A stretch of DNA of 64,000 bases from Ctenosaura bakeri (lineage: Eukaryota > Chordata > Lepidosauria > Squamata > Iguanidae). The stretch spans positions 124,001 through 188,000 of the forward strand of contig CAOLHI010001475.1 of assembly GCA_948474755.1 (NCBI GenBank). Direction: 5' to 3'. Below, piece by piece: positions 25,958-38,186 of the stretch; the stretch's first letter is position 1; every line of letters begins with the position of its first letter. The translations under genes and the position numbers were made by a program. Under the pieces are notes generated by a model. That model made no database searches. It was not told the DNA's origin and saw only the letters and a program-made list of their open reading frames with translations.

Positions 25958-27449
25958 ACAGATAATTTCTAAAGCCTTGAAGCACAAAAGTGAAGCACAT
26001 AACTAGTACTGGTTTAGTTTCTTGGAAAAACTACCCAGGTAAAGGAGAAAAGCAAACTATGTACTTCATCAAGTGATCTAAGACTTTAAAGCAATGCAGA
26101 AAGACATCAAATTGCCATAGAATCCAGTAGCCTTAAATTGACCAGAAGCATCACATTTCCCCCACTTTGATGGAGTGTGACAGTTGTTTTTGGAAGGAAG
26201 GAAATGAAAGGGATTGTTGTGGATGCCATGGTTTACTTGATGACAAATTGCTGTAGTGATTTGTGGTGGTAAAAGATTGTATTTAAACTATGATGGAGGA
26301 GCTGAGGCACACCAGAGGACACAAAATGGGGATTGGAGACTATATATTGCCCATGGACTGCATGATTCATTCCTCTGATACAGTAAAACCCAGGATAGAC
26401 ATCCAATAGCTGCCTCACATACTCCCAAGATGTTTGCACATAGGCTGCAATCATAGGTATGCAGTTGTGTTGTGTTGTATGTGTCTGAATCTCACAAATA
26501 AAATGAGAGCACGAAGGATGGAAAAATACGATCAACAGCAAAATTACTGATAATTTCCTGCACCTTCACCAGTATGCATCAAATCTCCCAAATGAGATGG
26601 AAAAGCCTGCCGTGCTTGGCCACTGCCACCTGCAAATTAACTCAACAGGCACAAGGGTGTCAGTGAAGAGGGAAAGCAAAGAAACCATCCATATCAACCA
26701 CATTCAGATGAGTGGGAGGAAGAGAGAGAAACAGTGAGGCAATAAGTGTGGCAAAAAGGGAGGGAGGGTGGTGGGACTGATGCTGTCTGCTTTCAGTTGA
26801 CCCTTCCCACTACTAACTTCTGCAATGTGCTCTGTCAAGTTACCCCCCACCCAAGAATATGTGACATGAGTGACCAGCAAAGAGAATCTATGGAATGCTC
26901 TCACATGCATCTCACATATAGGTCTAGCATACCACTATTCTGCAGTTGTGAATCTGGTCATGATTTCTTGATGCTTTCCTAAAAGCATATTTAATATGTG
27001 AACAAGGCAAATGTAAACATCATAAGACTACAAGTTCTGAAATTTCCATACCTTCTGAATCATTCAAAAGCAATTCAATGACATCCACAATACACAAGAG
27101 AGATTTTTCATTTTCTCTAAACCCTGTTCAAGCTGCTTTCATGTTGCATCTGGCTGGTCATTTGTTTTCACATTGCTAGGAGAATTGCCTCACAAATTAA
27201 TCATTACTCTGAGTGACTACTGTGAGGTCAAAGGAGTTTGTTTGTTTTATTAATTATCTCCCCACCCCTTAAAAAGGCAGAAAATAACAAGAAAGAAACT
27301 GGAAATGTGAGCAAGGCAGTCTGATCAAAGGATTTCATAGACTCTTAAACTTTCATGATGCAAATTCTCATATGTACCAGAGAACAAATGCTACATCTAT
27401 AACATTTTAAAAAAACCTGTAGAAATAGTTTAAAGTAGGTGGAAGATGC

Positions 27450-27672
27450 AGTGCTTATTACATTTATATCCCATCTCTACCTCATTGAGACAAGGTGGTA
27501 CAAATAGATTTCCTCTTCCCCCTTTATCTTTATGACATCCTCATAGGGCAGAGCAGGGTTAGGGTGAACAAACGATAACTGGTGAGTTTCACACCTCCAC
27601 TGGAATTGAATCTCAGCTTGTCAAGTTGCTGCACAGTCCTCTGATCATTACATCACACTGGCTTTCACCATG
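27450..27672 (-). repeat. SINE relic, minus strand
   Basis: On the plus strand it reads ATTTATATCCCATCTCTACC, then AGGGCAGAGCAGGGTTAGGG, then GGAATTGAATCTCAGCTTG, and ends CACACTGGCTTTCACC. The minus-strand head GTGAAAGCCAGTGTGATGTAA resembles the tRNA-like head of the main SINE family. Diverged. Confidence 0.6.
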
Positions 27673-27738
27673 AATGCTTAATTCCGGTATTCATTTAAGA
27701 CCAAGAGTATTGGGTAGATGCCCATTTAGTATCTACTG

Positions 27739-27970
27739 GAGCCAGTGTGATATAGTAGTTTGAGTTTTGGACTACAACTCTAGGGACTAAGGTTTGAATC
27801 ACTGCTTTGCTATGGAGACCCACTTGGTGGCCTTGGGCAAGTCATACTCTCTCAGCCTCAGAGGAAGGCAAAAGCAAACCCCCTCTGAACAAATCTTGCC
27901 AAGAAATCCCACGGTAGGCTCTCCTTAGGGTCATCATAAGTTGAAAATGACTTGAAAGCACAACACAACA
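27739..27970 (+). repeat. tRNA-derived SINE
   Basis: GAGCCAGTGTGATATAGTAG head, CTTGGTGGCCTTGGGCAAGTC middle, CAAATCTTGCCAAGAAATCC, and tail TAGGGTCATCATAAGTTGAA with AAAGCACAACACAACAAGG. Same family as 13050-13224. Confidence 0.88.
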
Positions 27971-28489
27971 AGGACTACACTACTACAATGTAATCAGATT
28001 CCAAGTTCACAAATAAAGGGATTTGAGGGACCCAGACTTCAACAATAAGATGCTGCTGCTGTCTTATCTCCTCTTGACTTTCTGGGGGAAAAAAGATTTT
28101 TTTTTCCATCCAAAAAGCTCTCAAGCATCCCCTGAACTTAGTTCAGGTGGAAACCATTTCATGATTACTTATGTAATAATGACCTAGTTTCCCTGCCCCC
28201 CCACTGCCATATACATATCATTAAAAAATGGCCAGACATAAAATAAGGAAAATGCCTTGTTAGAACCATTTTTCCTGACTTCTGTTTTTTATCTTGACTT
28301 TTTTGTTTTTTGACTGTTTTTAGTGAGGTATATCTCCATCTTTAGCCCAATGAAGCATAATCCAGAAACAGGTTTATCAGTGCAAGGACAATTAGGTCTA
28401 ACCAAATGTCCAACAAGTACTTTAATTCCAGCCTCTTTGGCAGGATGGGGGAACAGGACTAGTGAACATTTATAGGGAGTCTTCAAGCC

Positions 28490-29100
28490 ATGGTCACAAC
28501 CACTGTGCGTACTTCATTCCATGAGCTCCAGTGCCTACATCAGTATGAGACCTTTGCATCTGGTAGGGCCCACCACTAATTCCTCCCTAGTGGTTTCATT
28601 CTGTTTTTATTGAACAAATTAATGTGGGATCTGTCACTGATATTTTTCACAACAGTCACAGGACAACCCAGTAGTATTCAACTATTGAATAAATCATAAT
28701 TAACTGATAAACCAGAATACAAAATCAAGAAATGCACCAGAAGTCAGGACTAAACTAAGATCAAAGGGTAAACTAGAACAGAACAGAGGAACAAACCAGA
28801 ACTCCAATCCAAATGGCAAGATAGGACTGAAGGATTTGGTCAGCACCAAAGAGCAAGTCAGAACTGCAAGATAAACTAGAAGCCAGGGCCAAGGTAGAAA
28901 ACAGAGCTTTGCCACTTACGCAATGCTGGGGTGGACCAGGATACCATTCTATCTTCCTTCCCAGACAGGAGGGTCTAATAGCCATCCTGATAGGGCAGAG
29001 CCAATCTAATGTCTGAAGCAGAGCGAGTACTTCATTGAGAAGCTGCCAGATGCAATACACATAGAACAACCATAAACAGATCCAGCAGCTCCTAATAGTG
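28490..29100 (-). repeat. Possible LTR-like segment, minus strand
   Basis: On the minus strand a run of short CTGG/CTTCTAG/GTTCTG units is followed by AATAAA on the reverse strand near 28608. The run resembles the CT-rich leader of the 20.8-21.5 kb segment. Termini are not found. Open frames inside, including 28289-28486, show no domain. Confidence 0.25.
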
Positions 29101-29139
29101 CTATTTAGGACTATTCTGAAAAAAAATGTAAGTCATCCA

Positions 29140-29380
29140 CCAGTGGGAAATCTAATAGCCACTGCTAAACTGTTGAGCAACAACTTGAGACTAAAGTGTT
29201 TTACAATCCCTAATTTTCTGTACAAGCTTGCATGGGATCCCCACCCCCAAATCCAGCCTTTGTTCTTGGTTAGATCACCATTAGAGGTATATTTGGTGGA
29301 GTTGCAAGAAAGAGCTTTCTCAGTGGTCACTCCTAGATTCTGAAACTCCCTACCAAGGCAATCTATGCTGGTTCCATCGC
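29140..29380 (+). pseudogene. L2/CR1-like LINE ORF2 C-terminal relic
   Basis: The translated pieces LQERAFSVVTPRFWNSLPRQ follow the 'ERAFSVVAPRLWNSLP' pattern found near the C-terminus of L2/CR1-type ORF2. It is short and broken. Confidence 0.6.
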
Positions 29381-29694
29381 TCTTCTGCTGCTGGCAGACA
29401 AAGAGAATTTTATCTAGACAGTTCTTCAGCGCTTGAGCTCGGTTGCTGTTGATATACAAATAGAAAGAGACTGAACCAATAGAGCATAAACCTCTTATTT
29501 TTATGGGACTTTGCAGGTCCTTAATAGAAAGAGCTGTGCCAGACAATGCTATCTGAATTTCAGCATTGTTTTCCATCAAGACCCAGATAGGGCCTTACCA
29601 CAGGGTCCTCCTACTGCTTGGACCTGCATGCTAAAAACGCCCTTGTCTCATGGACAGGTGCTTCAGATGAGTTGCTTCAAAAAAGGCCTGTATA

Positions 29695-29960
29695 ATATGT
29701 TATAATATGTTTATTAATTCATTCATTTTTGCCTGTCTTTGTCACTCAAAGTAGTACTCAAGGTGGCAAACGAGCCTAAAACAAACAAACAAAGCCATTA
29801 AAATCATCACAGGGATCCATGAACATCTAAGCCTGCTTGGAGAGATGTGTTTTCATGTTCTTCCTAAAAGCACAGGAGCTGGGGACTGATCACAGTTCTG
29901 GAGAGCATTCCCCAATCTGCAAGCAACATGAGGGGAGCCCCTGTGCCATCTGCTTGTCAA
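29695..29960 (-). repeat. LINE 3' end relic, minus strand
   Basis: The plus strand shows GTTTATTAATTCATTCATTTTTGCC followed by ACTCAAGGTGGCAAAC, the reverse complement of a LINE tail with a 'gcc...cttgagt' end. Then comes a conserved-looking stretch (AAGCCTGCTTGGAGAGATG). The family is uncertain. Confidence 0.4.
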
Positions 29961-30791
29961 GCAATAGTGTTCTCAAATTACCGTGTGGTAAATGATTACA
30001 TTTGTATTCTTTTGATTAAATTTGCTGAAGACTGGGAAAAAGATGGCTCTTTATCCACTGTTTCAAGGGCATGTTTGCCATTGGAAACAGGATGTGTTTG
30101 GCAAACTGATTCACATGGAAGGAAGGAAGCACTGCTGTCTTCCATATTGTCTAGCATCAGAATAATTTGATCTCAGTGACTCCTACCTGTTAACTCCCAG
30201 TCCCCCACCCCAAAAAAAAACAAAAAACAAAACAAAACCCTGCTGAGCTTCAAGCCTAAGAATTTCACAGGCCACCAGCTGCTTTTAGTTTCATGTGGTA
30301 ATAAACTGCTTTCTGGAAAAATTTTGCCTGTTGAAGACTAAAGAGTACAGTTCTTTAAAAAGTAATTTCAAAGAGTTCTAACAGTTTTTAGATATTTCCA
30401 AATGAGCTAGCATTTACCAGACAATCATTGTAAATGCTTGTGAAATTCATGGTCTTTTTGTGAATCCATCAAAGAATTACAGCTGCATGGTGGGATGGCA
30501 GATAATTTTGAATAGCTTCTTGATTCACAAACCTCATTTAAGTGCACGCTGTTCTGGGACCAGATTGTTAGCATGTCACAAAATTGAGGAAAGGCCATCA
30601 AACAGAGCAATATTTCTCTTCAGAGAAGAAAAATACAAAATGAACACACTTAAAGCCTTCACATGTCTGGAATGGACCTTTAGGGTTGTTTTCCCGGCAA
30701 AGTTACTGGGGAGGGCTGCAAAAGAATTTATTTATTTTATTTATATCCCACTTTTCTCTCAATATGGGACTCAGTTACCAAAAATGAGTTA

Positions 30792-31007
<216 letters not shown>

Positions 31008-31847
31008 TCAAAGAGATTAAAAATTGATCGTAAGCAACTAGCACACACAGCCTGGCCGAACTCATAAGTGGCTTGTCACAGCTGCCACTGCTCAAGCCTT
31101 CATTAACTTAAATGCAACAGCACTGGAAAAGCCTGCCTCACACCTAGTGGTCAGAAGGCGCATTTAATTAGCAATTGGTTACAATTTCAATATCTCCAAA
31201 AACACTGAGTTGCTATTCTACCTAGATTTTTAAAAGTAACTTTTTAAAATATCCCTATTCATCAAAAAGTTAAAACAGACATTTTTAGTTACATTTGAAA
31301 AGTCTGAATGCAGTAGCATGAGGCACAACCCAACCCATCGCATATTCTTTCTCTACTATTTTTGTAGTTGTTGTATAAATAACTAAAAAGTTACAGTTAC
31401 CCCAGTAAAGGAATGAAATTACTCTGCATTAAATTAGATATATTTTTATTACAGAAAAAAATGAAAAAATCATAAGAAACATTATTTATAATGAGTCTCT
31501 CCCCAGCAATGTTCGTACTCCATTTGCCTAATTGTATGTAGGAGGTTGTATATAATTACTTTAAATGAGCAAGCATAGACATGTTCCTGGGTGTTCCCAT
31601 TCCTAATCTGGGAATTGTTATGTTATAGGATGTGGGAAACACAACTATTGCATTGCCTGTCAGTGCATAAAGACTAGTTTCCTTAAATGCAAATCTGTAA
31701 ACTTAGTTTTTAAGTCAAACTTTTTTTCTTAAAAAAGGGGATAAATTGGCACTCATTGGCTAAATCAGTTCAGCTCATTATTCACTTGAAAGCTGAAGTT
31801 GTATTTCTCATTCTCCTTTCAATGCTAACTACTAAGGTAATAAATCT

Positions 31848-32286
31848 GGGCCTGAATTCAACTGCTAGTCTCAACTAGAATAGATCCACTGAACAACTTG
31901 TGTGCTTGTATGTGCCTTAAAGTTGCCTGTCAACATATGATGACCCCAAGAATTCCATAGGATTTTCTTAGGCAAGGAATACACGAAGGTGGTTTTGCCA
32001 GTTCCCTCGTCTGAAATACAGCCTACAGTTCCTGGCATTCATTGATGGTCTTCCATCCAAGTACTAATCAGGGTAACCCTGCTTAGCTTCCAAGACCAGA
32101 TAGGATCTAGTGCCTTCAGGGTATTTAGGCCTTCACTGAATAAAATGCTGAATGATAAATTAACACTGAATCACTGGGATTTACATAAGTGTTAATTAAT
32201 CATTGAGAATGTTGAATTAACACTTATGTAAATTCCAGTGATTCAGTGAGTCTGCTCTAGTTGGGATTAGCAACTGAATATTGGCC
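31848..32286. mobile_element. Palindromic MITE interrupted by a 5S-derived SINE
   Basis: The left arm (31848-31893, GGGCCTGAATTCAACTGC... to CACTGAA) and the right end (32240-32286, ...GCAACTGAATATTGGCC) are imperfect inverted copies. The inner arms around 32169-32237 pair as ATTTACATAAGTGTTAATT with AATTAACACTTATGTAAAT. The 5S SINE sits between the two halves of the left arm. Outer target duplication is not evident. Confidence 0.72.
31894..32133 (-). repeat. 5S rRNA-derived SINE (SINE3 type), minus strand
   Basis: On the minus strand the head reads GATCCTATCTGGTCTTGGAAGC, then TAAGCAGGGTTACCCTGATTAG, then TACTTGGATGGAAGACC. This matches the internal promoter half of vertebrate 5S rRNA (GGAAGCTAAGCAGGGT, TTAGTACTTGGATGGGAGACC). 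It continues into a SINE body with CTTGCCTAAGAAAATCCTATGG and a tail GCACATACAAGCACACA. A 7-bp duplication CACTGAA flanks it (31887-31893 and 32134-32140). It is a retroposon and not a 5S gene: the 5' part is truncated and the sequence diverged. Confidence 0.85.
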
Positions 32287-33194
32287 ATGGAGATTATTAG
32301 TATGAATACCTGATACACCTACATTGTTATGAGATGGCCTTGAACTTCAGAAGGTTTAAGATATAAGGCCTAATGACTTCCTTTAGACCAGGCTTGTAAA
32401 CATGTCAAATATCTGAAATAACCGTGGCATAACAGGTCAACAGAGACAATAAGGCCACAGATGAGACTGAGACAAGCATATAATAAGAGCACAACGCATT
32501 GCCATCACTTCTCAACTAACCGACATTCTGTCTAAAGCATTAGAGGAATACTGAGACATAATCACAGTTCATATCGATGTATATACTTGTTAATTTTAGA
32601 GTAGTTTTGCAGTGCATCTATCAACTGTTAATAGGACTCTAGAGAACAGTGATCAGAAGCCATTAAACAGATATTTTAAGCCTTTACCAATAATGCAGAG
32701 GAGTACTTATGGCATTTTCAATCACCAATAATTCATGTATAAGTTAATTTCTGTATCTCTGGACTGTTTTTCCTGTGGCTTTAGAGGAATGTTGCCTGAA
32801 TCATGGTAGCCCCAGAAGATGTTATATACAGTGGCTATTGAAGGACTGCTTCATGTATTTACTGCTCTGAATATTCTCACACTTAATCTAAACAGATTGA
32901 GCAATGCCCTGTATAATTCAACTGAAGCAATTGATTTAATATACATTACCCAGAAACTGCAGTTTTCTGTTAAGGGAAGGAGGAAGGTAAATGACCACAA
33001 ATAACCTTACTAGGAATCAAAACTATATAATATCAGTGTGTGGTTTTTGGAAAAATAAAACAAGCAATGTGCTATGTAGACTGATTTGGAAGAAAATGAC
33101 TCACATTTTCTTGAGTGGTGTGGGGATAATGTTGCTGATGCTTGATTTCATAATGAATAGGCATTTTCTTATCCTCCAGGGGTATAAGCCAGCA

Positions 33195-33230
33195 GGAAGG
33201 GCCATAGCTCAGTGGTAGAACATCTAGGAA
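33195..33230 (+). repeat. tRNA-like SINE head fragment
   Basis: AAGGGCCATAGCTCAGTGG followed by TAGAACATCT matches the 5' half of an alanine/tRNA-like SINE head (A box). The rest of a tRNA (anticodon arm, B box) is absent, so it is not a tRNA gene. Confidence 0.5.
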
Positions 33231-33419
33231 GAATTGAGGTATGTCCTGCCTTTTCTCTAACTATGATCACTGTGCCTAATCAAATCAAGATATGGGCTGA
33301 GTTCTTGCTTTGGTAGATGTATCTCCAGTGCATAGAGATGTAATTCTCCACTTATTTCCTTCCTGAAGGACCCAAAAAGTAATGCTAGCAAATTTCTTCC
33401 AATTGTGGGAAAGTCTGAA

Positions 33420-33640
33420 AAATCTAGGACTTATTCTGAGTGAAATTAGCATTTCTTTTTTAATACAGAAAATAATATTTTCTCTTCAAATGTGAATTTC
33501 TGTGCAGAAAATGCTGGAGCTGGAGACTTATTCTGCAAAAAAATTCTCATTTTTTTTTGTATATTATGGAGAATTGTGCAGAAAATGCTGTTTCCTGCTC
33601 AACACATATCCACACTTGATTTTTTTTTTTTCCAGAATAA
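33420..33640. repeat. CAGAAAA/TTTTCTG-rich repeat, copy 1
   Basis: Motif TGTGCAGAAAATGCTG occurs near 33500 and 33575, with related TACAGAAAATAATATTTTCTC, TTATTCTGCAAAAAA and others between. The same motif set recurs at 50690-51000. Family unknown. Confidence 0.5.
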
Positions 33641-34439
33641 CTCCCAAACTGTGAAAATTCCAATACTCTCCTCTTCAGGGTTTTCCAACACTTAAGGAAC
33701 ATGTCTTTCCTTCATTTGGGGAGGGAGGAATATTTTCAAATATTCAAATATTCTCTCCATTTCTACCAGTAGATGCCTATGATATGTCACCCAGTGACAC
33801 CCCATCCACCTTTTCAACATGACATCCCCTTTCTGGGGAACAGGGGGAGAAGAGATGCACCCAGATATTTCCCCTTAGCTGGATGTATTGGGAGTCCTTA
33901 GGAGATCATGGATGATGTCACTATCGCTGTGCATCAGGCTACAGGAAGGTGGCTGTACATATCCCTACTGCTCTTCCCATTCTCTCCTGACACTGGAAAG
34001 GCTATCTTGAGAGGGGCCTTCCACAATGAAAAGGTGGGTTAGGAGGGATTTGGGTAATTGGAATTCTATTCCAACCACTGCAATAACAAAACATTGCATT
34101 CCAGTGGCACAAGCTGGACTTAATGCCATCATAAATCATTAACAAGATGCCAACACTGAATTGAAAAGAGGATAATGACTAAAACAAGACAAAATGCCAA
34201 AGAATGGATGGCATAAAAACATATTGGTCTGCTCACAGAGGGACAGTAAGATAGGGAGAGCAGCTTAGTCTGCTTGCCAGAAAGATCCACAACATGGAAT
34301 TCACCACTAAGAAGGCTCCTTCGCTACCAGATATGCCCATGACAGTAAGGGAATACAAAAATATTGGAATAAGTGAACCAGAGATTTCAATTCATAGCCC
34401 CGGCTTTATTCATCTTTTCCACTGAATGTTGATATAAGT

Positions 34440-34847
34440 ACCATGAGCATCCTAAATCAGGGCTTTGGGATAGTAATGTGCCTGTTCCTTGAGATGTCAG
34501 ATCTGGCTTCAGTGATACACACCTTGATCACATCTCAGTTGGTCTACTGTAATGCACTCTACATGGGGCTGTCTTTGGAAACTGCTTGGAAACTTCATCA
34601 GGTACAAAAGGCTAGGTGGGCCCTCTCCCTGCTTTCCTTTTGCCGGTAGGTGAAGACAATTTCTTTTTAAACAGGCTTTCATGTAAGCTTGGGAGCTTTA
34701 TTTAGTAATTTGTTTTAATGTAATATTGCTTTAGGTTTTTATGATTTTATATGTTTTTAATGTTTTTCAATTGTTTTTAATGTTTTGCCGTTTTAATCTG
34801 TTGATTGAAGCCGCCTTGAGTCCTATGCCAGGAGAAAGGTAGCATAC

Positions 34848-34850
<3 letters not shown>
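34440..34850 (+). pseudogene. L2/CR1-like LINE 3' end: RT C-terminus plus 3' UTR
   Basis: The translation DLASVIHTLITSQLVYCNAL, then YMGLSLETAWKLHQVQKA, follows the 'AFVTSRLDYCNALYAGLP...LQLVQNAAAR' block of L2/CR1-type reverse transcriptases. It is followed by a T-rich UTR and the terminal GAAGCCGCCTTGAGTCCTATG then CCAGGAGAAAGG, and runs into the ATC microsatellite. Confidence 0.78.

Positions 34851-34897
<47 letters not shown>
34849..34897. repeat. (ATC)n microsatellite at a LINE tail
   Basis: Sixteen uninterrupted triplets directly after a LINE 3' end. The minus-strand frame reads poly-aspartate, which is an artefact. Confidence 0.95.
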
Positions 34898-34997
34898 GAC
34901 AACGGTGAAGAAATCCTGGTAAGAAGAGACAAAAGATGTGGGAAAGAGCCTGTTCTAGCAGGGACTGTACTTTCTTTAAAGTTGGGTTTCCTAAACC

Positions 34998-35101
34998 CTA
35001 GTCTTCCAGGTGTTTTGGATTTCAGCTCCCAGAATCCCCGATCAATGGCCAAGGCAACTGAAACTTCTCAGAGTTGAAATCCAAAACACCTGGAGGACTA
35101 G
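34998..35101. mobile_element. hAT-like palindromic MITE
   Basis: CTAGTCTTCCAGGTGTTTTGG at the left pairs with CCAAAACACCTGGAGGACTAG at the right with one mismatch. Inner arms GATTTCAGCTC and GAGTTGAAATC continue the stem. The element is about 104 bp and abuts a CR1 end at its right. Superfamily is by resemblance. Confidence 0.7.
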
Positions 35102-35103
35102 AA

Positions 35104-35720
35104 TCAAGGAATAATAGAGTTGGAAGAGATCACAGGGGCCATCCCGTCCAACCCCCTGCTATGCAGGAACACCCATCAAAGCATTCCCAACAGATGGCCA
35201 TCCAGCCTCTGCTTAAAAACCTCCAAAGAAGGAGACTGCACCACACTCCAAGGCAGCATATTCCACTGCCAGACAGCACTGACCATCAGGAAGTTCTTCC
35301 TGACATTCTGATGGAATCTCCTTTCTTGCAGCTTGAATCCATTGCTCCTTGTCCTAGGCCATTTCCGCACGGGTCTGTTATAGTGTGATGATTCCACTTT
35401 CAATCTCCTATGGAATCCTGGGGTTTGCAGTTTTGGGAGGGGCCAGCCAGCCCCTCCCAAAACTGCAAACCCCAGGATTCCATAGGAGATTGAAAGTGGA
35501 ATCATCGCACTATAACAGACTCGTGCGGAAATGGCCCTAGTTTCTGAAGAACCAGAAAACAAGCCCGCTCTCTCCTTGACATGACATCCCTTCAAATATT
35601 TAAACATGGCTATCATGTCCCTTCTTAACCTTCTCTTCCACAAACTAAACATACCCAGCTCCCTAAGCCTAAGCTTCTCTCCTCATAGGGCATGGCTTCC
35701 AGACCCCTCGCCATTTTGGT
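35104..35720 (-). repeat. CR1 LINE 3' region, minus strand, split by a MITE
   Basis: The plus strand reads TAGAGTTGGAAGAGATCACAG, then GATGGCCATCCAGCCTCTGC, AGGAAGTTCTTCCTGACATTC, and after the MITE CCTTCAAATATTTAAACATGG to CCTCATAGGGCATGGCTTCC. This is the reverse complement of the CR1 ORF2 C-terminus and 3' end. CR1 sequence occupies 35104-35356 and 35537-35720; the break is the palindromic element at 35357-35536. Confidence 0.88.
35357..35536. mobile_element. Near-perfect 180-bp palindromic MITE, TSD CTA
   Basis: Starts GGCCATTTCCGCACGGGTC and ends GACTCGTGCGGAAATGGCC; arms of about 88 nt differ at only about two positions. Each arm contains AATCTCCTATGGAATCCTGG and GCAGTTTTGGGAGGGGC. CTA at 35354-35356 and 35537-35539 is the target duplication (a 5-bp reading, CCTAG, is also possible if the end is shifted by one base). 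It sits inside a CR1 element. No coding capacity. Confidence 0.85.
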
Positions 35721-37538
35721 CGCCAAAATGGGAATCCCTGCTTTAAAGGCACAAGACTGCAATTTAAGGATACATTCGGACCTATAATATTCTTTAGGGC
35801 TGGAATAGACAACTAGAGCAAGTTTTGGGAGCATTGATTCTCCACACCTGGCCCCCACTTTTGGATTGCCAAAAGTGAAAAAAGAATTTTTAAAAATCCC
35901 AGCAAGTGGCCAATTGTTTACTTCTGTTTTTTGAAAAAGAAGTATTTTTTTTCAGGGTCCCTGAAACATATTTAAAGGTGAATTGCTGTTCCTGGAAACT
36001 CCTGGAGGTTTTCAAGGCCACCAGGATTCACTGGCCTTCAGCTGCTGTTTAGGTGATGTCTGGCTTGTTATAAGCATGATGTAACTTTCCCAAACCACTG
36101 GTAGGAAGTATCTCCTCAGGAATATGAGTGAGAGAGACTCCTGGCTCCTCAATATGTTGAAGGTTAAAAAGACCTATCTGCTATGATGGTAGGTGTATGC
36201 ATTTGGTTACAAGAGAATGATACCCCATGCTGAGATGGGGATGGCCTTACCTTCTGCTAGAAGGAGGCAGCTTTTAAGCATTATGGAAATGATACAAACT
36301 GTTCATTACTTAATTTGTTGTTACTCTATTTTTACTGGTAGAGATGGTTGTGGGATTTTTTGACTCAGATATCAGTTTGGATGCTATATACCTTGATTAA
36401 GTGGTAGAGGGAGGCATTGCTTTTTGCTCTGGGTCAGCCAGCAGAATGTTGTGAGTCAGAGCTGCCTGAATCAGCTGTTTGAAAAGAACAAGAATAAAAG
36501 TAACAAGCTTTGCATAGTTGAGAGACAGTTTGGTGTTTCCAAGTTTTAATTAAAAAAAAAAATGAAGGGAGGATTCCTCCCCACTCTACAATTATTTCAT
36601 AGGTCCAAGTAGAACCCACAAAATGTGAGTTTATTCCTATAAGTTCCACCACATGCTTATATAATTCTGTCAAGAGTTGGGCCTGGAAAGAACATTCACA
36701 AACCTTGAAACACAGAGCTCTACTCTTCTGTTGGCTCAAAGTACAGCAAAAGACCAATCAAAAGTTGCCAAAGAAATGTTATCTGAAACAAGTTTCCTAA
36801 GGTAAGAAGGGCAGCTAAGCAAAACAATATGATGTGGTTGTGTCAAAATATGATCTGAACATGAATGAACTGAAAGCTGTCCCTGCAGGTCTGGCAAAGA
36901 AGATAATTAAAATCAGGATTAAAGAGATTAACATGCAGGCGGACATGGATTAGTTCCATAATACGTATTTTTCTTCATGGTGTAGTCATAAAAAACAAGT
37001 ATATTTCTGAGTCATATTTAGTTGATGTGATGTTCCCTGCTCTGCAGGAAAGCTCTTACCCTCCTTTGATTTCAGATAATGCAAAGCTGGGGTGAACTTT
37101 CAAAATCTTGATTACACAGAGCTTTAGTCTCCTATTGGCTGAAACTATCATCACTGGATGGCATATACATTCTGGTCAATAAGGTATTATGGATTTGTAG
37201 TCTTCAGTCAGAAGAAGGTATTATCCAGTATCTATTGTATTATCTTATATATCCAGTGTCCAAAGGTAGACCTTTTCACTGAGCGATATTATGGATAGTC
37301 ATACATTTTCCTGACCTTGATAAAAAAAAAAAATCTCAACTGTCCTGATATGTTGCAAGCATTTCTGTGCATTTTTCAATTCTTTTTGAAATTTCACACA
37401 CTCACCCCCCCAGAAAAACATTGTACTTTGGACACATACAATACGTTCAAAGAAAATCCAGTGTGAATACACACACACAAACAGACACCAAAAGTCCTGA
37501 AATACCTCTCAGTATCTCACTCAGAATGGAGAAAAATC

Positions 37539-37756
37539 ACAGAATCATAGAGTTGGAAGGGACCACAATGGCCATCTAGTGCAATCTCCTTCCATGCAGG
37601 GACACACACTCAAAGCAACCCCAGCAAATGATCATACAGCCTCTGCTTAAAAACCTCCAAAGAGGATAACTCCACCACACTCCAAGGCAACATATTGCAC
37701 TGTCAAATGGCTCTTACTGTCAGGAAGTTCTTCCTGAGGTTTAGGTGAAAGTTTTG
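37539..37756 (-). repeat. CR1 LINE 3' end, minus strand
   Basis: AGAATCATAGAGTTGGAAGG, then TGCTTAAAAACCTCCAAAGAGG, then AGGAAGTTCTTCCTGAGG. Same family as 35104-35720, shorter. Confidence 0.85.
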
Positions 37757-38186
37757 AAAGTTTTCATGTCCATGTACAAAAACAAAAGAAGCAAAGGTTT
37801 ACATCCCTAATGGAGAACCTAATAAGACTACTGGTCTCTAATAATATTTCTAATATTGCTTTTCCTTTACCAAAATGCCTAGCATACTAGGTTGTCATGT
37901 GAGTATCTGTGATCCATAAAATTAGACAGAAAACTGTACAGTAACAATAGATGCTGGACTTCAGAAATCAGCTGGATTTCAGTGATCAGCTGTTCTAGTT
38001 TTATGGTATAATAAATTTGAGGGGGAAAAAGAAAAGGGAAGATATGAGAGAATTTAAATGTGAGACAATCTGAATGCAAATTTCCTCCCTGCTCACACAT
38101 ACTTGAAATGTGTGGCTCCATTTGAGCAGGTTTTCTGAGGCTGGATATTTGCAACATAAAAAGAGAGATTCAATTCTCCTAAAGGG

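Noticed and set aside
31894..32133. Possible functional 5S rRNA gene
   Set aside because: Only part of the 5S sequence is present, diverged, with a SINE body, tail and target duplication.
33195..33230. Possible tRNA gene (GCTCAGTGGTAGA)
   Set aside because: Only an A-box half is present; no anticodon arm, B box or acceptor pairing follows.
34777..35052. Frame with a poly-aspartate run
   Set aside because: The run is the (ATC)n microsatellite read in reverse.
35176..35652. 158-codon minus-strand open frame
   Set aside because: It is CR1 sequence with a palindromic MITE read through it, not a host gene.
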